NCBI GenBank assembly: GCA_950097015.1
Contig: CATNEN010000038.1
Span: 62,001-126,000, forward strand
Length of the DNA: 64,000 bases
Source: Macrostomum hystrix
Taxonomy: Eukaryota > Platyhelminthes > Macrostomidae
Direction: 5' to 3'
Shown: positions 46,028 through 56,300 of the stretch, piece by piece
Numbering within the stretch: the stretch's first letter is position 1
How the letters are laid out: every line of letters starts with the position of its first letter
The notes under the pieces: generated by a model
Database searches by the model: none
Told to the model about the DNA's origin: nothing
Seen by the model: the letters and a program-made list of their open reading frames with translations, nothing else
Position numbers and translations under genes: made by a program

Positions 46028-47409
46028 GTCAGCACACACAATTCTTAACACCGAATCAAGTTAAAAAAGCAAAGTATCGTTGAAAAGTCATTGCATGGTG
46101 GCACGTGCAAAAAATTTTAGTTTTTCTACTGCAAAGTAGTCAAGAATAAATGTTTGCAAAGAAGTAAATTTAGTACGTGTAGTCACTGGGTCACGCTTCT
46201 CAAAGTCAAACAGATTTTTAAAAGCTCAATAAAAACACAGAGCTTTTTCTTACAAGATTAAAAAGCACACATTGTAGAAAAAGAATTTGTTAAAATATGG
46301 CACAGTTTAATGGCTTTGCCTTAAAGAGCTCAAAAGTGCAGAGGAACAATTGCTAGTTACAAATTACTTCTTGAAAGAGAGAAACTACAACGCTTAGTTT
46401 CTGCATGCCTAGTATCTTGTGTTATTAGTTGATTGCATTTTTGTCATAACTCAAAGTAAAAACGCAGATTGGCAATCGTTTTTGTTCGGATACGCATAGT
46501 GCTTGGGCGAACAAGTCTCAGACTGGGTTTAACAATATCCAAGTTTGCTTGCGGTAAGATTTTTAGCAAGCAGATTCCAAAAAAGTTATTGACATTGTTA
46601 GCAGCGATGGTCTGTACTGCGTAAACTTCCTATTCAAATGTCAATGTAAGAGTACCAAGCTACTACTTCGACAAGACGCACAGGGGTTAAAACAAAAATA
46701 TATATATATCTGAGTAGCCGGTTTGTTTGCGCTCAAACTAGCTGGTATACATCATACAATGAAAAATAGAAATCAAACGACAAGAGAAAAAAGTTTGATG
46801 CGATGAACAGGCGACATCACATTGCTCTACATATTGCTGCATTGTTTTATGACGCCCACATCATGCAATTCTACTTAGCAATGTGTAGTAGCACAAGCCA
46901 TACAGAGCCCATGATCATCAGTTCATGCTTTGCATTTTAAACTCCTGATAGCTAGGTATATTCTCTCAGTATCCCACCTGCACGCCAGGCATCGTTTGAG
47001 TCGCGGTCTTTTAAGCTTCTTAACAAAGCTACGCCAGAGTATTTTGGGGCCTTCTCATCGCTAATCGAAGTAGACGTGTACTAAAAGGCTGCTCCTAGGC
47101 TGAGCATGCCAAAGTAAAAGCTTGTTTCTAAAAATTTAGAATGCAAATTTTGCTAAGCTACAGGCTATCAGGTTAGCATTTCATCCCTTGGCGAAACCAA
47201 GGGGAAAATTTTTGCATTTCCATCGTTGGCAGTGTGCAGTTGGTAACAATGGCCACGATTCATTGGCTTTTAACTCCGTTTTTTAGTTTTTTTGCCAGTT
47301 TGACATTGTAATTTCATGCAGGCTAAAGTACTCGTATCTTTAATAGCAACTTTAAAGTGCAACTTTAAGTACATTTAGTTATTTGGCTTTTATGCCGCAA
47401 TTTAATTTT

Positions 47410-48730
47410 TCAGTTCGTTGGTATTCTAGTGTCCTATGTCTTGAAGTTCGTTGGTATTGTAGTGTCCTATGCCTTGTTGTTCGTTGGTATTGTAGTGTCC
47501 TTATGCCTCGTAGTTCGTTGGTATTGTAGTGTCCTATGCCTTGTAGTTCGTTGGTATTGTAGTGTCCTATGCTTTGTTGTTCGTTGGTATTGTAGTGTCC
47601 TTATGCCTCGTAGTTCGTTGGTATTGTAGTGTCCTATGCCTTGTAGTTCGTTGGTATTGTAGTGTCCTATGCCTTGAAGTTCGTTGGTATTGTAGTGTCA
47701 TTATGTCTCGTAGTTCGTTGGTATTGTAGTGTCCTTATGCCTTGTAGTTCGTTGGTATTGTATAGTGTCCTATGCCTTGTAGTTCGTTGGTATTGTAGTG
47801 TCCTATGCCTTGTTGTTCGTTGGTATTGTAGTGTCCTATGCCTTGTTGTTCGTTGGTATTGTAGTGTCATTATGTCTCGTAGTTCGTTGGTATTGTAGTG
47901 TCCTATGTCTTGTAGTTCGTTGGTATTGTAGTGTCCTTATGCCTTGTAGTTCGTTGGTATTGTAGTGTCCTATGCCTTGTTGTTCGTTGGTATTGTAGTG
48001 TCATTATGTCTCGTAGTTCGTTGGTATTGTAGTGTCATTATGTCTCGTAGTTCGTTGGTATTGTAGTGTCCTATGCCTTGTTGTTCGTTAATCGTTGGTA
48101 TTGTAGTGTCCTATGCCTTGTTGTTCGTTGGTATTGTAGTGTCCTATGCCTTGTTGTTCGTTGGTATTGTAGTGTCATTATGTCTCGTAGTTCGTTGGTA
48201 TTGTAGTGTCCTATGCCTTGTTGTTCGTTGGTATTGTAGTGTCATTATGTCTCGTAGTTCGTTGGTATTGTAGTGTCCTTATGCCTTGTAGTTCGTTGGT
48301 ATTGTATAGTGTCCTATGCCTTGTAGTTCGTTGGTATTGTAGTGTCCTATGCCTTGTTGTTCGTTGGTATTGTAGTGTCCTATGCCTTGTTGTTCGTTGG
48401 TATTGTAGTGTCATTATGTCTCGTAGTTCGTTGGTATTGTAGTGTCCTATGTCTTGTAGTTCGTTGGTATTGTAGTGTCCTATGCCTTGTTGTTCGTTGG
48501 TATTGTAGTGTCATTATGTCTCGTAGTTCGTTGGTATTGTAGTGTCATTATGTCTCGTAGTTCGTTGGTATTGTAGTGTCCTTATGCCTTGTTGTTCGTT
48601 GGTATTGTAGTGTCCTATGCCTTGTTGTTCGTTGGTATTGTAGTGTCATTATGTCTCGTAGTTCGTTGGTATTGTAGTGTCCTTATGCCTTGTAGTTCGT
48701 TGGTATTGTAGTGTCCTTATGCCTTGTAGT
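47410..48730. repeat. 33-bp minisatellite, left part
   Basis: About 40 copies of a 32-34 bp unit: GTTCGTTGGTATTGTAGTGT then CCTATGCCTTGTA, with CATTATGTCTCGTA and CCTTATGCCTTGTA variants. The same order of variants, including the odd TATAGTGTCC insertion, occurs at about 47662-47898 and 48206-48442, showing a 544-bp block duplication. Interrupted on the right by a LINE. Confidence 0.95.
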
Positions 48731-51700
48731 TAGTTAGTTAGACGTTCCTGGCCGGGCAGGTCCGGGGGTCGGGTCAGCGACCCTATCGCCTGGAGATAGG
48801 ACAGGACACGGGGGCCGTCGTCGGATAGGATGGCCAGCGTCGGGTTAGGGCCGAGGACGCGGTTGCGGGTCTGGGCGTGAGCTGGGCATTCCAGCATCAC
48901 ATGCTTCAGGTCCTCCTCCTGGTGTCCGCAGTGCCCGCAGGACGCGGGCTGTTCTTGGTCAATCCGGTGGCGGTACTGGGCCAGCAGAGGCGAGTGGCCC
49001 GTGCGAAGTTGCGCTAGCGTGATCAACTCGCGTCTGCTGAGAGTCGCCTCGGACCTGCGGTCTTCGCGGAAGGCAGCGCGGTGCGTCCGGCAGTGTGGGT
49101 CCGCTTCGTAGGCAGCGCGAGCCTCGGCGGCCAGTGTGCGGCGGATCGCGGACTTGGCACTGTTTAGGTCGATTTCCGCTTGGTCTTGTGGGAGTCTGGC
49201 GGCGTCTTTTGCGAGGTTGTCCGCCAGGTCGTTGCGCCTCAGGTCACAGTGTCCTGGGACCCATTGGATAGTCACGTGGTGGTCCGCAGGGACTTTGAGG
49301 AGGAGGCGCCAGATGTCCCGGCCGCAGGGGGACAGGTGAGAGTGCGGGCCTTGTTCGAGCGATCGGATGAGGGCCTGCGAATCAGTGGCGCAACGCAGTT
49401 CTGCCGTGCCGGGCCATGGGACGCGCTCCAGGGCTGCTAGGAGACCAATGCGGAGGGCACACTCCTCCGCCCTAAAAGAAGAGCTGAACGCGCCCGCTGG
49501 AGCAGTCAGGTAGATTGGCGCGGCTCCGCGGATGAACAGGGCCGCACCGGATCCGCCTCTATTGGTGCCTCCGGAGGCCGAGCCGTCGGTCCAGAGTTCC
49601 AAGGCGGGTTCCGGAAGCCGGTCCAGCGTCTCCAGTGCGGCTTGGCGTCTGACGTGCGGGGGATCCTCCCGGTTGGTCGGTTTGGCGAGTTCCGCTGCGA
49701 AGTGGATCCTGTCGTTAGGCGATAGGGGAGGCGGTGGCACGTTGTCAGGTTCGCGCTTGGATCCCGCGAGGCCTGCGCGGGCGATCAGGCCATTGGCCTC
49801 CGTCCTCCAGTTGCGTCTGAAATCGCCGTGGTTGCCGTGAGCGCGGATTCTCGGTTGAACGTCGAGTTCGGCCAGCGTTCTGAGCGGTGTCTGTTGTCTT
49901 GCTCGCCGGGTTTTCTCCATCAGCGTAGCCGCAGCGGCCGTAGCCGAGGTGTTGAGTGGAGCCAGTCCGGCCTCTTTGAGGAGCGCGGCAGTCGGGGTGG
50001 ATCGGCAGCACCCCGAGATAACGCGCGCTGCGGCGAGGTGCTGGGTCTCAACTTCCCGGCGGCAGGCGTCGGACGCAAAGCTCATCCAAGAGGAGGCGCC
50101 GTGTAGGACCGCCGCTTCCGCGTAGGTGCGGTAAAGCTGTCTGAGAGATCTCGGGTCGCGCCCCCAGTCTCGACCAGCAAGGCACCTCAGGGCGCCTGTC
50201 CGCTTCTGCAGGTTGCGCTTTTGGACCGCCGCATGGTGGCGGAACGTGAGCTGTGAATCGAGGTACACGCCCAGCATCTTGGGGTGTTCCTCGAATGGGG
50301 CTGGCATGTCTCCGAGTCTGATATTTGGTCTCGCCTTGCCGTTTGTCTCACGTGGGTCGAGGGAGAAGTAGGTGACGACTGTTTTGGATTTGTTCAGGTC
50401 GACTTTCCAAGTCGTGCACCACTCGACGAGCCAGTTCGCCGCGCTTTGCAGTCTTGCTTCACAGATCTTCAAATTCGTGCCTTGTGCGCCAAAGGTCGTA
50501 TCGTCGGCGTACGCCAGAGAGAATATGTCCTCTGGGGCATCCTCCAACAGGTCATCGACGAACACCGTCCACAGAGTCGGGGCGATGACGGAGCCTTGGG
50601 GGAGGCCCTCAGGGAAGAGGCGTTGGGGGCTCTGATTGCCGTCCCAGGTCACAATGGCACGTCGATCGGAGATATACGAGTGAATCCAGCGGCGCGTGCA
50701 GGTCGGGACTTTCTTACGGCGTAACTTAGCGATGAGGGCCTGTCGCCACATGCGCTCGTATGCATGCGAAAAGTCCCCAAACAGCATCGCTGTACGGTTT
50801 GCCGGTTTTTTCTTCTGGAAGCCGTCGAAGACGTACTGGGATGCCGCGGCAATCTGCTCTTCGGTAGAGCGACCGCGGCGGAAGCCGGCCTGGGCCGGGT
50901 GGATGAGGTTCTCGGACTCCAGGTAGTGCGTGAGGCGTTCGTTAACCAGACGTTCCGCGACTTTCGCCGTGCAGGAAAGGAGGCAGATGGGGCGGTAGCT
51001 GGAGGTCGCGTCCGGGCTTTTCCCAGGCTTGTGTATCGGCCTGATGTCGCCGATTTTCCAGGCAGCGCAACACTGGCCGCTACGCCAAGAAAGGTTGATG
51101 GTGAAGAGGAGGAGCTCGATCCCCTTTGGCGGCAGATTCTTCAGCATCAAGTTGGAAATCCCGTCTAGCCCTGGGGCGGACCGGCTCGGGATGGCGCGGA
51201 GGGCTCGGGTGAGCGCCTCTAGGTCGAAGTCAGCACACATTCCCAGGCGTTGTCCGTTGCACGCACAGGGCTCATCAAGGGCTCTTCTGGCCTCAAGTTT
51301 GACTGTGTGGTCCCGCACTTTGTCTTTAGGAAGTTGCGCGACCGTTGCGTACTCTCTACAGAAAAGGTTGGCCTTTTGTGAGTTCGTGGTGGCGCAGCGG
51401 TTGGCCGAGTCCTTGATGGCTGCGGATGGTCTGGCCGCCGGTGTCCGCCCGTCGAGAACTCGGATTATTCTCCAGATCGCGGCCGAGTCCAGTTTATTGT
51501 AGTTGTCGGATATGAATTCTTGCCAGAGTGCCTCCTTGGCCCTACGGATGGACGCGGTGGCGAAAGCACCCGCGGCTTGATACGCCGCGGCGAGCTCGTC
51601 GTTGTCAGGATCCGTGCGGAGAGCTTCGAGGGCCTGACGTCTGGCGGTGCACGCAGCTTCGGCCTCAGGGCACCACCATGCTACTGGGGCTCGGCGCGAG

Positions 51701-52251
51701 CCCTGCGGAATCGCTCCTCGAGCGGCTGAACGGATGGCGTGGTTCAGTTTAACGGTTGCACCAGCGACCGAGCGTGGTGGGCGATGCTGCCAATGCTTGA
51801 GTTCTTCGGAAATGAGCTCGCGGAATAGGGTCCAGTCGGCCTTATGGTAGGCGAAGCGGGTCACCCGTTTCCGCTTAGGGGGCCTCTTGGAGCTGTTTCG
51901 AATCTCGATAACGATAGGGAGATGGTCGGATCCGATGTGTGCCTCCGTCTTCCAGGTCATCCGGTCTTGCCAGTTGGCCGGGACGAAGGTCACGTCCGGG
52001 GCGCTGGTCAGGCCTCTGGGGCTGATTCTGGTGAAGGAGCCATCGTTAAGCGCGACGTAGTCGAACGTCGTGGCCCAGTTTTCGAACTCGGTCCCCAGGG
52101 CGTCGTCGGTCTCGCAGCTCTCGTCCCACATCCCGTGGTGCGCGTTAATGTCGCCGAGGATAACGGTGTCGGGGCCGGATGGGAGCCAGTCTGGTTCGAA
52201 GTCGCTGACCCGTCCGTCTCCTGCACGGACCGGTGGGATGTAGAGGTTAAT
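48730..52251 (-). pseudogene. LINE ORF2-like protein, N-terminally truncated, otherwise open
   Basis: The frame enters at INLYIPP (APE endonuclease core), continues through GDINAHHG (52131 region) and SDHLPI, the reverse transcriptase (YRPICLLS, AGFRRGRST, LPQGSVIAPTLW, YADD at about 50500-50511), and RNase H (LWTDGSASG, EECALRIG, ATDSQAL, then a His/Asp pair in VPGHCDLRRNDLADNLAK). It ends with a Cys/His finger (CGHCGHQEEDLKHVMLEC). About 1170 codons are open without stops. The front of the endonuclease and any ORF1 are missing, so the copy is dead on arrival. The stop codon and last three codons (LTN) lie within the CTAA tail, so there is no separate 3' UTR. Confidence 0.92.
48731..52251 (-). 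mobile_element. 5'-truncated LINE (APE-RT-RNase H) inside the 33-bp minisatellite
   Basis: The minisatellite is interrupted for 3.5 kb and resumes at 52252 in register (ATGCCTTGTAGTT on both sides, a possible 13-bp target duplication that the repeat itself could also explain). On the minus strand the element starts abruptly within the endonuclease domain. It ends with a tail of CTAA repeats (plus-strand TAGTTAGTTAGTTAG, 48727-48741). RNase H plus APE endonuclease points to the I/R1-like superfamily; the clade is not assigned. Confidence 0.92.
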
Positions 52252-52585
52252 GCCTTGTAGTTCGTTGGTATTGTAGTGTCCTTATGCCTTGTTGTTCGTT
52301 GGTATTGTAGTGTCCTATGCCTTGTTGTTCGTTGGTATTGTAGTGTCATTATGTCTCGTAGTTCGTTGGTATTGTAGTGTCCTTATGCCTTGTAGTTCGT
52401 TGGTATTGTAGTGTCCTTATGCCTTGTAGTTCGTTGGTATTGTAGTGTCCTTATGCCTTGTAGTTCGTTGGTATTGTAGTGTCCTTATGCATTGTAGTTC
52501 GTTGGTATTGTAGTGTCCTATGCCTTGTAGTTCGTTGGTATTGTAGTGTCCTATGCCTTGTAGTTCGTTTGTATTGTGGTATCCT
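52252..52585. repeat. 33-bp minisatellite, right part
   Basis: About ten more copies of the 47.4-kb array unit, the last ones degenerate. Confidence 0.95.
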
Positions 52586-53310
52586 ATGTCTATTTGCTGA
52601 ATTTTGTTGGATTCCTTTGGAATCGCATGTGCAGAGAAGTGCAGCAAGCATAGAAGAAGAACTAAAAGGTGATTCTAAATAAAAAAATTAGTAAATAGAT
52701 AACGTCTACAAGTAAATTTGAGAAAAATGAAATTGTGATATTTAGCTAACTGTATAAAAGCAATGAAAGAAATATATATATAGTAAAAACGACACTCCAA
52801 AAATATAATCAGACTACCAATAGACTGCAGAGAATATTTGTATTGTACTTTAAAAAGCTTTAAACAATACTGAAAAACAAGAGACTCAGTAAATAGGCTA
52901 ATATATTATTAGGCTGACTAGCTGCAGCGGAGCCAAAAGAAGAACACAAACCATCACCTGTGACTATATTCATTAAATTAAATGACGCACAGTCTGCAGT
53001 ATTTAAGCCAAAGCACTTGACATCACGCCTCGGCAGTCGCGGAGCCACTTCTTGACGTGTTCATCCTTTGCCCCCACCCATGATTATACAATGGAGCGGG
53101 TTTAAAGAGAAGAAAAACATTTTCAGCGAATGAATTAGCCAGAGAAGAGCAGAACACGGCCTGCTAGTATTGATTTCCCCAAGCTGAGGATAGAGCAGTT
53201 GAAAGAAAGCAAGAGAAGCCCCTGACAGTCAGTCTTAGCACCCATGCTTACAAATTCTTTAACTAAACTTTTAACTAAGCCACCATGGCAAATTCCATTT
53301 CACTTAACTT
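52586..53310. other. intergenic or 3' intron of the CCP gene, nothing recognised
   Basis: AT-rich. Since the CCP gene continues past 53374 without a visible stop, this is probably intron. Confidence 0.45.
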
Positions 53311-53330
53311 ACCTGCAAAAAATCAATGTC
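53303..53330 (-). promoter_or_regulatory. candidate recursive (ratchet) splice site
   Basis: The minus strand reads GATTTTTTGCAG directly followed by GTAAGT, with the junction between 53314 and 53313. A 3' splice site abuts a 5' splice site with no exon between them. It lies about 60 bp downstream of the last recognised CCP exon, at the start of what looks like a long intron. Confidence 0.4.
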
Positions 53331-53373
53331 TGTTTACTCCATTTTCTTCGCAAGATTTTAGAAAACACCTTAC

Positions 53374-56300
53374 CTAAACAGTAGGGAGGTCCGACGCTCG
53401 GCTGCCAGAAGGCGGTGAAGCTGGGTCCCATTGTACAGTTGAGTAGTACAGTGCCAGCTGACGAGGTGTTCTCCCTGCAGGCGAATGCCACTCGGTCTCC
53501 CACCAGAAACGGACCGGACACCGATTCGGATATGCTCGAGGCGTTCAGCGGTCCGGTCAGCAGGCTGAGGTCCAGACCGAACTCACTGTCCGAGCAGGTG
53601 ACCGGCTGGCAGTTCAGTGAGCCGGTGGTCTGCCACTGCGGACCTGGAAGTTCAGGACAATGAGACGGTGAAAATCCGCACGAATTGAGGCCTCTACGAC
53701 GGACCAAGGTGGACCGCAAATCTACCTAGCTGGCAGATGGCCTCTCGGGTGCTCGCAAACGCGTCCTCGAAGCGACTGTTTGGCCAGCAGGTGACGTTGA
53801 TTGAGCTGTTCACAGGCATGTAGACTCGACCATCGCCCAAGGTCAGGCTGCTGAGGTTGTTGTTCGGAACGACAGTAGATCGCGTCAGGTTTCCAGGAAG
53901 CAGACAGGGCTTTGCATGGCACAGCGTCTCGCTAGTCAGATGTAGAGGCTGGTCGAACACCGTCCATTCTCCGGCGGTGCACACCGCCTGCAGGAAGTCT
54001 TGTGAGCCGCCTTGTAAGCTTGTATTAGCTGCTTGAGGGGCGAAGGCACTCGACTGGCAGGTCACGTTAGCAACAGCGTCCGGCGGGGTGTATCGAGTGC
54101 CTGAGAAGGCCACCTGTCCAAAGCCTACCTGCGCAGCAAGCTGGCTGTTGTTGCAATGCTCTGCGAATGTATTTGCGTTGGGTTTTAGGATCTAGCTAGC
54201 ATAAAATATCACAAACTTAGAAATGTTTCATTGGCAGCTCTGCTTATCTTAAACTGTGCTTCTTTGCAAAGAAGTATTTTTAATGTTTCTAGAGAAAGGA
54301 TCAGCTCGAAGGGCACAGGACAAAGCTTACTTCGGCAACTGAACGCGGTGTTAGATCCGATACCTTGCCACACCACGGCGTTCGAATCGCCATCGGACAG
54401 GCTGCACACAAACAGCTCACTGCAACCGGGCAGAGGAAAGTACGGCTCCAGACAACTCATTCGAATCAGAGTCGAGTAGGGTAGGTGAGAGCTATTTTCG
54501 AAGTTAAATGACGAGTTTATTCTCTCCATTCGTGCAGCCTGAGGTTGGAGTGACATAGCCTCCGGCTGCGAGCAGTTGAGCAGCTGGCATGGACCGGGAA
54601 CTGGCGGCTCCCAGCGGTTGCCCAGCTTGCAGGCAATGCTCAAGCGTAGATTTTGGGTTGTGCGAACGAAGCCTGGACGGCACTCGTAGCTGAGGCTATC
54701 GTCCACCTGCAGTCCAGTCGATGGCAATCCAGCCACCTCCTGCTCGAGGTTCAGCGAGCTGTACAAGCTGGAGTTGGCCAGCTCCGGAGGCAAAGTCATG
54801 CAGGCGATCGCGCGGCAGCTCAGGTTCGCGAAGTAGGACCAGCTGCTGTTGAGGCAGCGGATCACGAATCCGGCTGGACCGCTCGGCAGGCCGCCGACGC
54901 TGAAGTTTGCGTTGCACGTGAATGCGAGGCTGACCCCCTCCCAGGATTCGTTGCCCAGTGTGGCGTTCGCAACAGCGTTGACCACCGACGGCGGAGTGGC
55001 GATGCCGCCGCAGTAGCCCGGAGAGCATTCCATTCTCACCTGGCTCCAGGTGCCTCCGTTCTGACAGTTCGCCACCTGTCCAGATCCGGTGAAATCGGGC
55101 TTGCAGACGAAGGCGATCTGATCGCCGGGTCGGAAGGTGCCGTTTGATAGAAGGTTTGCGAGCTGCTGGCTGGTGGCAGTGCTGTACGCATAGGTTGAGG
55201 TCCCGGTAGTGAAGCTGCTGATGAGGACGGTGTCGTTCGGATATGCGGGCATGAGTCGACAAGGCGGCGACACGCAGGTCGGAATTCCTCTATCCCACAC
55301 TGCGTCCTGCTCGGTGCGAGAAAAAAACAAGTAAACCTGGACGAGACAATGACAAGACAGTCAGTGATAAATGGCCCAGCAAACCAACCCTGCATTCAAA
55401 ACTTGATTGTCATGTGATGGTTCGGTAGTTGCAATTTTAACATTGCTCCCTTAGCAGCCTCAATTGTTCCAGCCTTCCAATTTACGAAAGTCAATAGAAT
55501 GCTATTAATATGAACCATCTCGAACGTATCTAGAATGAAAAATTCAATCCAACTATTGCAGTTTGACCTGGGTGCATCGCCTGACAATGCTCGTGAGCCC
55601 CTCAGCGCCGGCAAAGACATAATTTGAAGCGCATGTGTACTCGATCTGCTGATATGGCAGCTTCCTGAGCTGCAGCTCCGATGCCGTCAAGGAGCTGTTC
55701 CAGGAAGCGCAGATGAGTCGCTTCTCACTCAGTTGATCGTCGTTGTGCGGGTTTGGGCAGGTCATGGCTGAAATCGGTAGATTGAACATTTATTTGTTTT
55801 AGTAGTACTCCTGAAAGCTAGCACTTCAAAAAATTGCTAGCAGTGCCTCTGTCCCCATCTGGCAGTGGTAAAACGTCAGTTAAATTCTAACCAGCGCAGA
55901 GAACGGCCACGTTGGAGTCGAAATCGACCCCCGAAACCTCTTTTGGCAGGGAGTCTTTCCACTTGTACTGCACAATGAGACCCTTCGTCTTGTCGTGCTT
56001 GAGCAGATCGTTGTTGATGCTGGATTGGCAGGGAATTCCCGGCAGGCAGAAGGACTGCCGCCGCCAGTTGGACATGCCAGTGTCAAACATCAGGGCCAGC
56101 ATCAGACAGTCATTATTTGAGATTCGGCCGTCCGGCAGAATTGAGCTCTCTAAAAAGCTCCTGCTCGTGAATTTGGAAAATTCGTGGATGAATTTAATGC
56201 TGAAAATCTGCGATTGATTGCCAATAACTGATCATAAAAAAATAATTATTGCAGGAGGGCTGCGGGCAATGGCCCATCTTTTTGTGACAGTAGACCGACA

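Larger units (their letters stand above)
41440..47405. other. 6-kb AT-rich intergenic region
   Basis: No confident gene. Contents noted: (TA)n at 41563-41587; about five units of a 10-11 bp AAGACGGATA repeat at about 41945-42010; a G-run near 44128; a two-copy direct repeat at 45395-45530; and one candidate first exon at 45976. Frames at 43534-43803 and 44729-44911 (minus) lack recognisable domains. Confidence 0.5.

Noticed and set aside
48727-48741. Telomeric repeat from TTAG units
   Set aside because: Only three four-base units, explained as the LINE tail; no TTAGGG or TTAGG tract.
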